From Flavobacterium panacagri (lineage in GTDB: Bacteria; Bacteroidota; Bacteroidia; Flavobacteriales; Flavobacteriaceae): DNA of 64,000 bases. Position numbers and translations under genes: made by a program. Under the pieces are notes generated by a model. The model searched no databases, was not told the DNA's origin, and saw only the letters and a list, made by a program, of their open reading frames with translations. Each line of letters starts with the position of its first letter. Within the stretch, counting starts at the first letter, position 1. The DNA is taken from the NCBI RefSeq assembly GCF_030378165.1, contig NZ_CP119766.1:1922001-1986000 (forward strand), given 5' to 3'. Shown piece after piece: positions 1 through 8,718 of this stretch.

Positions 1-1791
1 ACCGCACCAGCAATTTTAGCTGTAAAAGAAGACTTAGGACCAATCAATGGAACAATAGGAGGTACAACGACATCACTTATTGCATCGGATAAACTGAATG
101 GAGTTCAGGCCGTTATTGGATCAAATCCGGGACAGGTTACTTTAACAGCAGCGAATGTTCCAGCAGGATTTACCGTTAATGCAGACGGAACAATTACGGT
201 AAGCAAAGGTGTTAAAAAAGGAAATTATGATATTGAATATACCATCTGCGACAATAATAATATTACGACTAACTGCTCAACAGCAACTTCAACAGTTACT
301 GTAACAGCAGCAGATTTAGTTGCCAATCTGGACGCTGCGGGATCAGTAATTGGAGGAAACAGTTCTCAGGCCCTTATCAATGTTTTTGATAATGATACTA
401 AAAACGGGGCAAAACTGGATCCGTCAGAAGTGAAACTGACACCTGGAACAGACCCGAAAGGCTTCTTAACAATTGATTCAGACGGAAATGCGATTTTAGG
501 GGCTAATGCACCGGCAGGAAATTATGAATTAACATATGAAATCTGCGAACTTTTCAATCCAGGGAACTGCAGTACAAATAAGGTTCAGGTTACAGTTACC
601 GCACCAGCAATTTTAGCTGTAAAAGAAGACTTAGGCCCAATCAATGGAACAATAGGAGGTACAACGACATCACTTATTGCATCAGATAAATTGAATGGAG
701 TTCAGGCCGTTATTGGATCAAATCCGGGACAGGTTACTTTAACAGCAGCGAATGTTCCAGCAGGATTTACCGTTAATGCAGCCGGAACAATTACGGTAAG
801 CAAAGGTGTTAAAAAAGGAAATTACGATATAGAATATACCATCTGCGACAATAATAATATTACGACTAACTGCTCAACAGCAACTTCAACAGTTACTGTA
901 ACAGCAGCAGATTTAGTTGCCAATCTGGACGCTGCGGGATCAGTAATTGGAGGAAACAGTTCTCAGACCCTTATCAATGTTTTTGATAATGATACTAAAA
1001 ACGGGGCAAAACTGGATCCGTCAGAAGTGAAACTGACACCTGGAACAGACCCGAAAGGTTTCTTAACAATTGATGCGGACGGAAATGCGATTTTAGGGGC
1101 TAATGCACCGGCAGGAAATTATGAATTAACATATGAAATCTGTGAACTTTTCAATCCAGGGAACTGCAGTACAAATAATGTTCAGGTTACAGTTACCGCA
1201 CCAGCAATTTTGGCTGTAAAAGAAGACTTAGGCCCAATCAATGGAACAATAGGAGGTACAACGACATCACTTATTGCATCGGATAAACTGAATGGAGTTC
1301 AGGCCGTTATTGGATCAAATCCCGGACAGGTTACTTTAACAGCAGCGAATGTTCCAGCAGGATTTACCGTTAATGCAGACGGAACAGTTACGGTAAGCAA
1401 AGGTGTAAAAAAAGGAAATTACGATATAGAATATACCATCTGCGACAATAATAATATTACGACAAACTGCTCAACAGCAACTTCAACAGTTGCTGTAACA
1501 GCAGCAGATTTAGTTGCCAATCTGGACGCTGCGGGATCAGTAATTGGAGGAAACAGTTCTCAGACCCTTATCAATGTTTTTGATAATGATACTAAAAACG
1601 GGGCAAAACTGGATCCGTCAGAAGTGAAACTGACACCTGGAACAGACCCGAAAGGTTTCTTAACAATTGATGCGGACGGAAATGCGATTTTAGGGGCTAA
1701 TGCACCAGCAGGAAATTATGAATTAACATATGAAATCTGTGAACTTTTCAATCCAGGGAACTGCAGTACAAATAAGGTTCAGGTTACAGTT
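1..1791 (+). repeat. Three near-identical 597-bp tandem repeats in the adhesin gene
   Basis: Units 1-597, 598-1194 and 1195-1791 each encode 199 residues (two Ig-like domains) and differ by only a handful of bases; for example the start ACCGCACCAGCAATTTT recurs at 598 and 1195. After 1791 the same two-domain pattern continues but is clearly diverged. The first unit is cut by the window edge, so more copies may lie to the left. Confidence 0.93.
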
Positions 1792-4605
1792 ACCGCACCA
1801 GTTATCCTTGCTGTCGCAGAAACGTTAACTCCATCAATTAATGGAAGTATTGGAGGAACAACTTCAAATTCTGTGATAGAGAATGATACATTAAATGGAA
1901 ATCCAGTTGTTATCGGCACTCAAAATGGTCAGGTAAAATTAACAGCCGTAAATGTTCCAGCAGGATTAACATTAAATACAGACGGAACAGTAACTGTCGC
2001 TGTTAATACTCCTTCAGGAATTTACAATATAGAATACAGTATCTGTGAGATTACGAATCCATTAAATTGTGATACTGCAATTTCAAAAGTTGCAGTAAAT
2101 AATGGAACTTTAGTTGCAAATTCAGATGCTCTTTCTTCAGTTAAACCATCAAATGCGTCTCAGACTTTAGGAGGTAATGTATTTGATAATGATACAAAAA
2201 ATGGGCAGCCGTTAAATCCTTTAGATGTAACGCTGACAACATCAACACAAGATCCAAAAGGATATTTAGCATTGAATCCAGACGGAACAGTGATTTTAGG
2301 AGCTAATCCACCGGCAGGTGATTATGAGTTGACTTATACTATCTGTGAAAAATTGAACCCAGAAAACTGTAGTTCAAATAAAGTAAGAGTAACAGTTGAT
2401 GTTTTTGTAATCGATGCAATTGAAGAAACGTTAACGCCATCAATTAATGGAAGTATCGGAGGAACAACTACAAATTCGGTAGTAGATAATGATACATTAA
2501 ATGGAAATCCAGTTGTTATCGGCATTCAAAATGGTCAGGTAAAATTATCTGCAGTAAATGTCCCAGCAGGATTAACATTAAATGCAGACGGATCAGTAAC
2601 AGTAGCAGTTAATACGCCTTCAGGAATTTATAATATAGAATACAGTATCTGTGAGATCACGAATCCTTCAAATTGTGACAGTGCGATTTCAAAAGTTGCA
2701 GTAAACAATGGAGTATTAATCGCAAATGCAGATAATATTCCATCTGTAAAAGTTTCGAATACAGCAAAGAATTTAGGATTTAATGTTTTTACAAATGATA
2801 CCGAAAACGGAATTGCGTTAAATCCATCAGATGTAAATCTGACGATAACAACTCCAGATCCAAAAGGATACTTAACAGTTAACTCTGATGGAACAGTAAC
2901 TTTAGGATCTAATGCACCAGCTGGTGACTATGAATTGACTTATACTATCTGTGAGAAATTGAATCCAGGAAACTGTAGTTCAAATACAGTACGATTAACA
3001 GTAGAAAGTAATCTTGTAGCTAATTTAGATTCAGTGCCAGCAACAGTTGGAATTAATACACAGCAAACATTGATAAATGTTTTTGCAAATGATACTAAAG
3101 ATGGAAACTCTTTGGTACCGTCAGATGTAATTCTTACCACGACGGTTGCTGATCCAAAAGGGTATTTAACAGTAGATGCAAACGGAAATGCTATACTAGC
3201 ACCAAACGCGCCAGCGGGAGATTATGAACTAACATATTCAATTTGTGATAAATTAAATGCATCAAATTGCAGTACAAATATGGTGAAGGTAACGGTTACG
3301 GCTCCAATAATGAATTCAATTATTGCAAATAATGATGCAGATGGGCCAATTGATGTGAAAAAAGGAATGAATGCATCTATTAACATTTTTGCAAATGACC
3401 TTTTAAATGGAGTGAAACCAAGTCCTTCAGATATTATTTTAACAACTACGGTGGCGAATCCACATATAACATTAAATGCAGACGGGGCTATAAGCATAGC
3501 TCCAAATACACCAGATGGAACGTATGAAGTGACTTATCAAATTTGCGAAGCTGCAAATACATCAAATTGCAGTCAGCCAGCTGTAGTTAAAATTACAGTT
3601 GTAAATAGTGCTGATCCAGCTGGTCCACCAGCATCAAATCAGATTAGTTTAGGAGATGATACCAATATTAGTGTAGACGGAATTAATGGAGATTTAGAAT
3701 TCATAAATGTTCTAGGAAATGATTTGATAAACGGACAGCCAATTAATCCGGCAGCTGTTGTAATAAAACCTTTAACAATTGATAACTATTTCGAATGGAA
3801 TGCTGATGGAACAGTTAGCGTAAAACCAAATACACCTGGAAAAACGTATACGTTAACATATCAGGTTTGCGAAAAAGCAGATCCATTAAATTGTTCGACT
3901 GCAGTATTGACTGTTTTTGTTGAAGTTCCAGCAATAGCGGTTGTTAAAGCGGCCACATTTAATGACGAAAACAACAGCGGATTTGCAAATGCAGGCGAGA
4001 CAATTACATACAAGTTTACATTAACAAATACAGGAAACGTGCCGCTTACAGGAGTTATAATAAACGATCCATTGCCTGGAGTAAAAGTTTCTGGACAAGC
4101 AATTGATTTAGCAGTAAATGAATCTAATGAGACAAATTTTACGGCTATCTACAAAATAACTCAAGAAGATATTAATCGTGGAAGTGTAACTAATCAGGCA
4201 ATTGCAAAAGGAAGCAGTTTAAGAGGAGTTGCAGTTGAAGATCAATCAGATGATTCAAGTAACAATGGAGATAATCCTACGGTGCTGGATTTAAATGGGT
4301 GTTCAATTAAAGTCTTAAAAGCTTTTTCTCCAAACGGAGACAGCAAAAATGAGAGATTCTACATTAGAGGAATTGAATGTTATCCAGATAATACAGTTGA
4401 AATTTATAATCGTTGGGGCGTATTGGTTTTCAATATAGATCAATACAATAATAGTGACAGAGCATTTATCGGATATTCTAATGGACGTTCAACAGTTAAG
4501 CAAACAGAAGGTCTGCCAGTTGGAACTTATTTCTACATTTTGAAATATAAAGACAGTGCTAAAAACCCACACCAAGAATCAGGGTATTTATACATTAATA
4601 AATAA
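1..4605 (+). CDS. Giant repeat adhesin with T9SS type B C-terminal domain (5' truncated by window edge)
   Basis: The frame is open from base 1 to the TAA at 4603-4605, so the window holds the last 1534 residues of a larger surface protein. It is built of about 100-residue Ig/cadherin-like domains, each with a conserved CxxxNxxNC-type pair of cysteines near its end and motifs such as NVFDNDTKNG and PAGNYELTY. A DUF11-like domain (TGNVPLTGVIINDPLPG, near base 4030) follows. The last ~100 residues begin at KAFSPNGDSKNERF and include EIYNRWGVLVF and GTYFYILKY, which is the gliding-motility-associated C-terminal domain (TIGR04131/CHU_C) of proteins exported by T9SS as type B cargo. Family knowledge: these are SprB-like adhesins or cell-surface repeat proteins. 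The porP/sprF-like gene downstream is the usual partner. The true start lies outside the window, and any internal GTG such as 430 is not it. Confidence 0.9.
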   Translation, partial: TAPAILAVKEDLGPINGTIGGTTTSLIASDKLNGVQAVIGSNPGQVTLTAANVPAGFTVNADGTITVSKGVKKGNYDIEYTICDNNNITTNCSTATSTVTVTAADLVANLDAAGSVIGGNSSQALINVFDNDTKNGAKLDPSEVKLTPGTDPKGFLTIDSDGNAILGANAPAGNYELTYEICELFNPGNCSTNKVQVTVTAPAILAVKEDLGPINGTIGGTTTSLIASDKLNGVQAVIGSNPGQVTLTAANVPAGFTVNAAGTITVSKGVKKGNYDIEYTICDNNNITTNCSTATSTVTVTAADLVANLDAAGSVIGGNSSQTLINVFDNDTKNGAKLDPSEVKLTPGTDPKGFLTIDADGNAILGANAPAGNYELTYEICELFNPGNCSTNNVQVTVTAPAILAVKEDLGPINGTIGGTTTSLIASDKLNGVQAVIGSNPGQVTLTAANVPAGFTVNADGTVTVSKGVKKGNYDIEYTICDNNNITTNCSTATSTVAVTAADLVANLDAAGSVIGGNSSQTLINVFDNDTKNGAKLDPSEVKLTPGTDPKGFLTIDADGNAILGANAPAGNYELTYEICELFNPGNCSTNKVQVTVTAPVILAVAETLTPSINGSIGGTTSNSVIENDTLNGNPVVIGTQNGQVKLTAVNVPAGLTLNTDGTVTVAVNTPSGIYNIEYSICEITNPLNCDTAISKVAVNNGTLVANSDALSSVKPSNASQTLGGNVFDNDTKNGQPLNPLDVTLTTSTQDPKGYLALNPDGTVILGANPPAGDYELTYTICEKLNPENCSSNKVRVTVDVFVIDAIEETLTPSINGSIGGTTTNSVVDNDTLNGNPVVIGIQNGQVKLSAVNVPAGLTLNADGSVTVAVNTPSGIYNIEYSICEITNPSNCDSAISKVAVNNGVLIANADNIPSVKVSNTAKNLGFNVFTNDTENGIALNPSDVNLTITTPDPKGYLTVNSDGTVTLGSNAPAGDYELTYTICEKLNPGNCSSNTVRLTVESNLVANLDSVPATVGINTQQTLINVFANDTKDGNSLVPSDVILTTTVADPKGYLTVDANGNAILAPNAPAGDYELTYSICDKLNASNCSTNMVKVTVTAPIMNSIIANNDADGPIDVKKGMNASINIFANDLLNGVKPSPSDIILTTTVANPHITLNADGAISIAPNTPDGTYEVTYQICEAANTSNCSQPAVVKITVVNSADPAGPPASNQISLGDDTNISVDGINGDLEFINVLGNDLINGQPINPAAVVIKPLTIDNYFEWNADGTVSVKPNTPGKTYTLTYQVCEKADPLNCSTAVLTVFVEVPAIAVVKAATFNDENNSGFANAGETITYKFTLTNTGNVPLTGVIINDPLPGVKVSGQAIDLAVNESNETNFTAIYKITQEDINRGSVTNQAIAKGSSLRGVAVEDQSDDSSNNGDNPTVLDLNGCSIKVLKAFSPNGDSKNERFYIRGIECYPDNTVEIYNRWGVLVFNIDQYNNSDRAFIGYSNGRSTVKQTEGLPVGTYFYILKYKDSAKNPHQESGYLYINK

Positions 4606-4613
4606 AATAGATT

Positions 4614-4641
4614 ACGGCTTAGTAAAAGTTAAGCCGTTTTT
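4614..4641 (+). terminator. Rho-independent terminator after the adhesin gene
   Basis: ACGGCTTA (4614-4621) and TAAGCCGT (4630-4637) form an 8-bp stem with an 8-base loop, followed by a T run. It sits 9 bases after the adhesin stop codon and just before the porP/sprF-like gene, so it may only attenuate transcription into that gene. Confidence 0.65.
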
Positions 4642-4653
4642 AAAGCTTACGAA

Positions 4654-5565
4654 ATGAAAAAGTTAATTTTAATTTTTATGTTTTTTTCGATTGTGTCTCA
4701 TGCGCAGCAAGATGCGCAGTTTACACAGTATATGTACAACACAATCGAAGTTAACCCGGCTTATGCAGGTTCGCGTGGTGTCATGAGCGCGTTTGGTTTG
4801 TACCGTACCCAATGGGTTGGTTTAGAAGGTGCGCCTCAAACAAGTACATTTTCAGTGAATACACCTTTAAGCAATAGCGATTTGGGACTTGGTGTTTCGT
4901 TGGTAAATGACAAAATTGGGCCAACTACAGAAAATACATTATCAGCCGATTTGTCTTATACAATACCAACTTCAGAGAGCTGGAATTTGTCTTTTGGTAT
5001 TAAAGGAACTGCAAATATTTTCAATTTGGATGTGAATAAGTTAAGTATGGAAGATCAAGACGATCAGATGTTTCAGAATCTAAAAAACAAGTTTTCTCCA
5101 AATGTTGGAGCAGGGATTTACTATCACTCAGACCGCGCTTATATCGGATTATCTGTGCCTAATTTTATAGAAACCAATCGATATGATGCTGATGACACAG
5201 CTATTTTTAAAGACAAAATCAATTATTATTTAATAGCGGGTTATGTATTTAATTGGGATCGCTTAGAATACATTAAGTTCAAACCAGCTTTAATGACCAA
5301 AATGGTCGAAGGTGCACCGTTACAGGTAGATGTTTCTGGAAACTTTATGTTTAACGATAAATTTGTTGTAGGTCTTGCTTACCGCTGGAGTGCATCAGTT
5401 AGTGCAATGGCCGGGTTCCAAGTTACAAAAGGAATGTATATAGGATATGGCTACGATCATGAAACTACAAGATTGAGAAAATACAATTCTGGATCTCATG
5501 AGATTTTCCTAAGATTCGATTTCTTCAATAATTATAATAAAATGATATCTCCACGATTCTTTTAA
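4654..5565 (+). CDS. PorP/SprF family type IX secretion system membrane protein
   Basis: 303 residues. A cleavable signal peptide ending near SHAQQ is followed by the family hallmark QFTQYMYNTIEVNPAYAGSR and a predicted outer-membrane beta-barrel ending in an aromatic residue (SPRFF). SprF of F. johnsoniae is needed for surface delivery of the SprB adhesin, and PorP/SprF relatives usually sit right behind the gene of their type B cargo. Here the gene follows the giant adhesin by 48 bp and overlaps the next gene by one base (TAATG), so the three look like one export and anchoring module. Specificity for the upstream adhesin is inferred from position. A second family member lies at 47438-48430. 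Confidence 0.9.
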   Translation: MKKLILIFMFFSIVSHAQQDAQFTQYMYNTIEVNPAYAGSRGVMSAFGLYRTQWVGLEGAPQTSTFSVNTPLSNSDLGLGVSLVNDKIGPTTENTLSADLSYTIPTSESWNLSFGIKGTANIFNLDVNKLSMEDQDDQMFQNLKNKFSPNVGAGIYYHSDRAYIGLSVPNFIETNRYDADDTAIFKDKINYYLIAGYVFNWDRLEYIKFKPALMTKMVEGAPLQVDVSGNFMFNDKFVVGLAYRWSASVSAMAGFQVTKGMYIGYGYDHETTRLRKYNSGSHEIFLRFDFFNNYNKMISPRFF

Positions 5566-7580
5566 TGAAACCTATGAAAGTTAAAAATATAATTTTGATC
5601 TTTTTGCTGTCTGGATTTTCAATAAGTGTGAATGCACAATTCACCAATATGAACTTAAAATATGCAGACAAAAAATACGATGAATACGCTTACGCAGATG
5701 CTATAAAAGTGTATGAGAATTTAGCAAGTAAAGAAAGTGCCAATGAAGGAATAATACAGCGTTTGGCTAATTCGTATTATTTTAATGGAGAACTGACAAA
5801 TGCATTAAAATGGTATGAACAATTATTTCTGATCAATCCAAATCAGGAATCAGAATATTTGTATCGTTATGCGCAATCTCTAAAATCGGCTGGGAATTAC
5901 CGTAAATCTGATGAAGTTTTACAGAAATTCAATGAAAAAGCAGTTTTAGAAAAAAGAGCAGATTTAATCAGAAATTATAAAAATTATCTGGAAGAAATAA
6001 AAGAAAATTCTGGACGATTTGAAATTGCAGATGCAGGAATGAATTCCCGTTTTTCAGATTATGGAAGCACAGTCTACAATAACAAAATTATTTTTACCTC
6101 TGCCCGTGATACAGGAGGTGTTTTTAAACCTAATTTTGAGTGGACAAACAAATCATTTTCTAGATTATACACGGCGGTTTTGATGCCAGATGGGAGTGTT
6201 GGAAAACCAGAACTTTTGGTAAAAAGAAAAAAGGATAAATTCAACGAATCGACATCAATTTTTACCAAAGACGGCCGAACAATGTATTTCACCAGAAATA
6301 ATTATACCGATGGTAAAAGAGGCAAAAGCGATAAAGATGTAACGCTCTTAAAATTATACAAAGCAGAATGGATTGATGAAGAATGGAAAAATATTAAAGA
6401 ACTTCCATTTAACAGTGATCAATACAGTACAGCACATCCAGCTTTAAGTATAGATGAGAAAACTTTGTATTTTGCATCAGATATGCCAGGAACGTTAGGT
6501 CAGTCAGATCTATTTAAAGTTGCAATTAATGATGATGGAACTTTTGGTAAGCCAGAAAATTTAGGGCCATCAATTAATACAGAAGGAAGAGAAACTTTTC
6601 CTTTTATCTCTGGAGACAATGAACTTTATTTTGCTTCTGACGGAAGACCAGGTTTAGGCGGACTTGATATTTTTGCAGCAAGAATAAAGAAAGAAGAAAC
6701 TTTTGATGAAGTTCTTAATGTTGGAGAGCCTGTAAACAGTAAACAAGACGATTTTGCGTTTAGCATCGACAGCAAAAACAGAAATGGATTTTTCTCTTCC
6801 AACAGAGATAATGGCCATGGTTTAGACGATATTTATAGATTTACAGAAACGAGAAGATTAATCTGCGAACAAAATTTATCAGGAACAGTAACAGATTCAG
6901 AAACCAATGAGTTTCTTGCGAATACACAGTTGACTTTATTTAATGAAAAGTTTGATCCAGTAGGAACAATTGTTACAGACGAAAAAGGGAATTATATTTT
7001 TCCTAATGTAAAATGTGGCAAAAAATATACGATCAGAACTGCAAAAACGGACTACAATGCAAAAGAAGTTTTTGTAAATATTCTAAGAGATAAAGAAACA
7101 ACTTTGATGATTGGTTTGAACAAAGTATTTAAACCTCTTGTTGCGGCAAAGACAGTGGCAATCAAAAAAACGAATATTAGTCCTGTAAAAATAGGCTCAA
7201 TAAGAGTTGGAGTAGATATCGCAAAACTTTTAAATCTGCCTATGAACTTTTTTGATTTAGGTAAAGCAACAATCAAAAAAACATCTGAGCCACAATTAAT
7301 GAAAGTAGTGAACTTGTTAAATGAATATCCAAATATGAGATTAGATATTCGTTCGCATACTGATAGCCGTGCATCTTCAGAAAGTAACCAGATTCTTTCA
7401 GAAAAAAGAGCACAGTCAACCAAAAACTGGCTAATTCAAAAAGGAATCAGCGAAGATCGATTGACAGCCAAAGGTTATGGAGAAACGCAGCTGGTGAACA
7501 AATGTGCAGATGGTGTAAAATGTACAGAAAAACAGCACATGCAGAACAGACGTAGTGAGTTTATTATTGTAGCAATGTAA
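5565..7580 (+). CDS. OmpA family protein with TPR, PD40 propeller and C-terminal peptidoglycan-binding domain
   Basis: 671 residues with a signal peptide (about 1-25, ending VNAQF). Order: TPR-like helices about 30-150 (YADAIKVYENLA, NALKWYEQLF), WD40/PD40 beta-propeller repeats about 160-425 (LYFASDMPG, LYFASDGRPGLGGLDIF, GFFSSNRDNGHGLDDIY), a carboxypeptidase-regulatory-like domain about 435-515 (LSGTVTDSETNEFL), and an OmpA domain about 555-671 with LDIRSHTDSR and GYGETQ. Such proteins bind peptidoglycan in the periplasm. They are typical third members of adhesin-PorP/SprF-OmpA loci and are thought to anchor or support the secreted adhesin. Its ATG overlaps the previous stop by one base, so translation is probably coupled. 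Confidence 0.9.
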   Translation: MKPMKVKNIILIFLLSGFSISVNAQFTNMNLKYADKKYDEYAYADAIKVYENLASKESANEGIIQRLANSYYFNGELTNALKWYEQLFLINPNQESEYLYRYAQSLKSAGNYRKSDEVLQKFNEKAVLEKRADLIRNYKNYLEEIKENSGRFEIADAGMNSRFSDYGSTVYNNKIIFTSARDTGGVFKPNFEWTNKSFSRLYTAVLMPDGSVGKPELLVKRKKDKFNESTSIFTKDGRTMYFTRNNYTDGKRGKSDKDVTLLKLYKAEWIDEEWKNIKELPFNSDQYSTAHPALSIDEKTLYFASDMPGTLGQSDLFKVAINDDGTFGKPENLGPSINTEGRETFPFISGDNELYFASDGRPGLGGLDIFAARIKKEETFDEVLNVGEPVNSKQDDFAFSIDSKNRNGFFSSNRDNGHGLDDIYRFTETRRLICEQNLSGTVTDSETNEFLANTQLTLFNEKFDPVGTIVTDEKGNYIFPNVKCGKKYTIRTAKTDYNAKEVFVNILRDKETTLMIGLNKVFKPLVAAKTVAIKKTNISPVKIGSIRVGVDIAKLLNLPMNFFDLGKATIKKTSEPQLMKVVNLLNEYPNMRLDIRSHTDSRASSESNQILSEKRAQSTKNWLIQKGISEDRLTAKGYGETQLVNKCADGVKCTEKQHMQNRRSEFIIVAM

Positions 7581-7601
7581 AAGTTTGTTTTATAAGTTCT
7601 A

Positions 7602-7634
7602 AAGTCTTTTCTAAAAATTAGAAAAGGCTTTTTA
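7602..7634 (+). terminator. Rho-independent terminator after the OmpA gene
   Basis: AAGTCTTTTCTAA (7602-7614) pairs with TTAGAAAAGGCTT (7618-7630) with one G-U pair and a 3-base loop, then TTTTATTT. It also lies at the 3' side of the convergent small gene ending at 7636 and may serve both. Confidence 0.7.
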
Positions 7635-7635
7635 T

Positions 7636-7974
7636 TTAATCATTGGTAGTCTTAGCATCAGCAAGAAGCATATAGTTAATTTCGCTTAAAAATTCGAATT
7701 CATCAGTAGGAATCAGTTGAAGTATCGTTTCTAAAATTAGTGCAACATCTATTGCAGATTTATTAGTTCCAGAAACCTGATGTGCATTTTCATTCAGTGC
7801 CAAAATGCATAGTTTTAATAGATCAGTGATAACATAGCCCATTTCGGCATAATTTAGAAATTTAATCTGAGCAACATTAGTTTCTGTTTCATCATTCGAT
7901 GGTTTTAGAGTGCGAAAATATAAAGAGGTTAGTTTCTTTAGATTATCCAATTTCTCAATTTCATGTAAATTCAT
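7636..7974 (-). CDS. Hypothetical 112-residue protein, divergent from an XRE regulator
   Basis: Family not recognised. The protein is small, soluble, probably all-helical and acidic, starting MNLHEIEKLDNLKKL, with no signal peptide, membrane segment or cysteine motif. It has an ATG start with a TATATTTG -7 match 17 bases upstream (minus strand, 7991-7998). It is divergent from the HTH gene at 8065, with the 16-bp palindrome 8015-8030 between them. This arrangement suggests that the regulator controls this gene and itself. A role as partner or antitoxin-like modulator is possible but is not shown by the sequence. Confidence 0.7.
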   Translation of the reverse strand: MNLHEIEKLDNLKKLTSLYFRTLKPSNDETETNVAQIKFLNYAEMGYVITDLLKLCILALNENAHQVSGTNKSAIDVALILETILQLIPTDEFEFLSEINYMLLADAKTTND

Positions 7975-7990
7975 TGCAAGATTTTTTCTA

Positions 7991-7998
7991 CAAATATA
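7991..7998 (-). promoter_or_regulatory. -7 box of the minus-strand 112-residue gene
   Basis: CAAATATA on the plus strand reads TATATTTG on the minus strand, matching TAnnTTTG, 17 bases before the ATG. The region where the -33 box should lie (about 8016-8024) falls inside the palindrome 8015-8030, so a protein bound there would block this promoter. Confidence 0.5.
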
Positions 7999-8014
7999 AA
8001 GATATATTTCAAAA

Positions 8015-8030
8015 ACGACATATATGTCGT
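8015..8030. promoter_or_regulatory. Perfect 16-bp palindrome, candidate operator
   Basis: ACGACATATATGTCGT is identical to its reverse complement. It lies between the two divergent genes, covers the -33 area of the leftward promoter and ends one base before the TTG -33 box of the rightward promoter. This is the expected place and symmetry for the binding site of a dimeric XRE-type repressor, here probably the adjacent gene product. Confidence 0.6.
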
Positions 8031-8031
8031 G

Positions 8032-8060
8032 TTGTTTTTTTGTGCAGTTTAATAGATTTG
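8032..8060 (+). promoter_or_regulatory. Promoter of the XRE gene; implies a nearly leaderless mRNA
   Basis: TTG (8032-8034), an 18-base spacer and TAGATTTG (8053-8060) match the Bacteroidota consensus TTG-N17-23-TAnnTTTG. The GTG at 8065 is only 5 bases beyond the -7 box, so transcription would start at or next to the start codon. Confidence 0.5.
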
Positions 8061-8064
8061 ATTC

Positions 8065-8307
8065 GTGGAAAAGAATAAATACGAACTACAGATTATTAAA
8101 TTGGGTTTCTTAATTAAAGAACTTAGATTAAACTCAAATTTGACGCAAGGGCAATTGTCATTATTATGCAATGTTGATGTAAGAACCATTCAAAGAATTG
8201 AAAGAGGAAAACAAAATATTTCTATTAGTTTACTTTTCTCAATAGCAGATGCGTTAAAAATAGAATCGGCTACTTTAATTAGTTATGTATTTTCTGAAAA
8301 CTCATAA
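8065..8307 (+). CDS. XRE-family helix-turn-helix transcriptional regulator
   Basis: 80 residues, essentially a lone HTH_3 domain. LTQGQLSLLCNVDVRTIQRIERG is the helix-turn-helix, and SLLFSIADALKIE is the usual closing helix of Cro/C1-type domains. The start used here is GTG at 8065. A TTG at 8101 (giving a protein that begins GFLIKELR) is the alternative and would leave a 35-40 base leader. The gene is divergent from the 112-residue gene and sits beside the 16-bp palindrome, which is consistent with autoregulation. There is no second domain, so any signal would have to come from a partner. Confidence 0.85.
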   Translation: MEKNKYELQIIKLGFLIKELRLNSNLTQGQLSLLCNVDVRTIQRIERGKQNISISLLFSIADALKIESATLISYVFSENS

Positions 8308-8718
8308 TTTAAGATAGTCCCAGAGGGACGAAATATTTAGAGAAAATATTTCCCTTACAATTAAAAAGCCCCAGCGGGGCGAAATGTTACTGCTCTGTAG
8401 CTTTTCTTCACGATGAATTTTTCGATTATAAATATTGTGCTGTTCTTGAGCATTAAATTAACGACTGTCAAAAAATTAAAAAATATTGCTTCTTAAAAAT
8501 TCTATTTTTCATTTAAAAAAAAATCCTTTAAACGTTAAAAAATCTAATTTTCAGCAAAAAACAATTCTAAAAAATTTCATTCTTTACGTTATAATTTTTG
8601 AAATCTAATTTTTGGTGTATTTTATTTAAAATGAATCAGTTGTGGTTTTAAAAAATCGATTTCGCTGTAGATTGTGTTGGTTTTTATTTTAACTTTATAA
8701 ATCTAAAAAATTTTCATT
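8308..8718. other. 411-bp gene-free stretch
   Basis: The left part carries two REP-like hairpins (8317-8329 and 8368-8380). The rest (about 8440-8718) is very AT-rich with long A and T runs and no credible reading frame. TAACTTTA at 8690-8697 is a one-mismatch -7 box that could belong to the CBS gene at 8719, but no well-spaced TTG was found. Confidence 0.7.
8317..8380. repeat. Pair of REP-like hairpins
   Basis: GTCCCAGAGGGAC (8317-8329) and GCCCCAGCGGGGC (8368-8380) are two short G+C-rich hairpins of the same design, each followed by GAAAT. Motifs of the form CCCAG(A/C)GGGRCGAAAT are, from memory, scattered in many Flavobacterium genomes. They stand out against the AT-rich surroundings. Confidence 0.6.

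Noticed and set aside
430..432. GTG as start of the adhesin gene
   Set aside because: The frame is open to base 1 and the same repeat sequence lies upstream, so this is an internal codon.
1..1791. Regular direct repeats that might suggest a CRISPR or satellite array
   Set aside because: The repeats are in-frame 199-codon units of one long open reading frame encoding Ig-like domains; there are no short repeats with unique spacers.
3222..3497. Long antisense reading frames under the adhesin gene (also 2334-2525 and 2940-3140)
   Set aside because: They mirror the repeat composition of the plus-strand gene and show no family features or start context.
7052..7423. 123-codon antisense frame inside the OmpA gene
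   Set aside because: It lies wholly within a well-conserved OmpA domain and its translation has no domain or leader logic.
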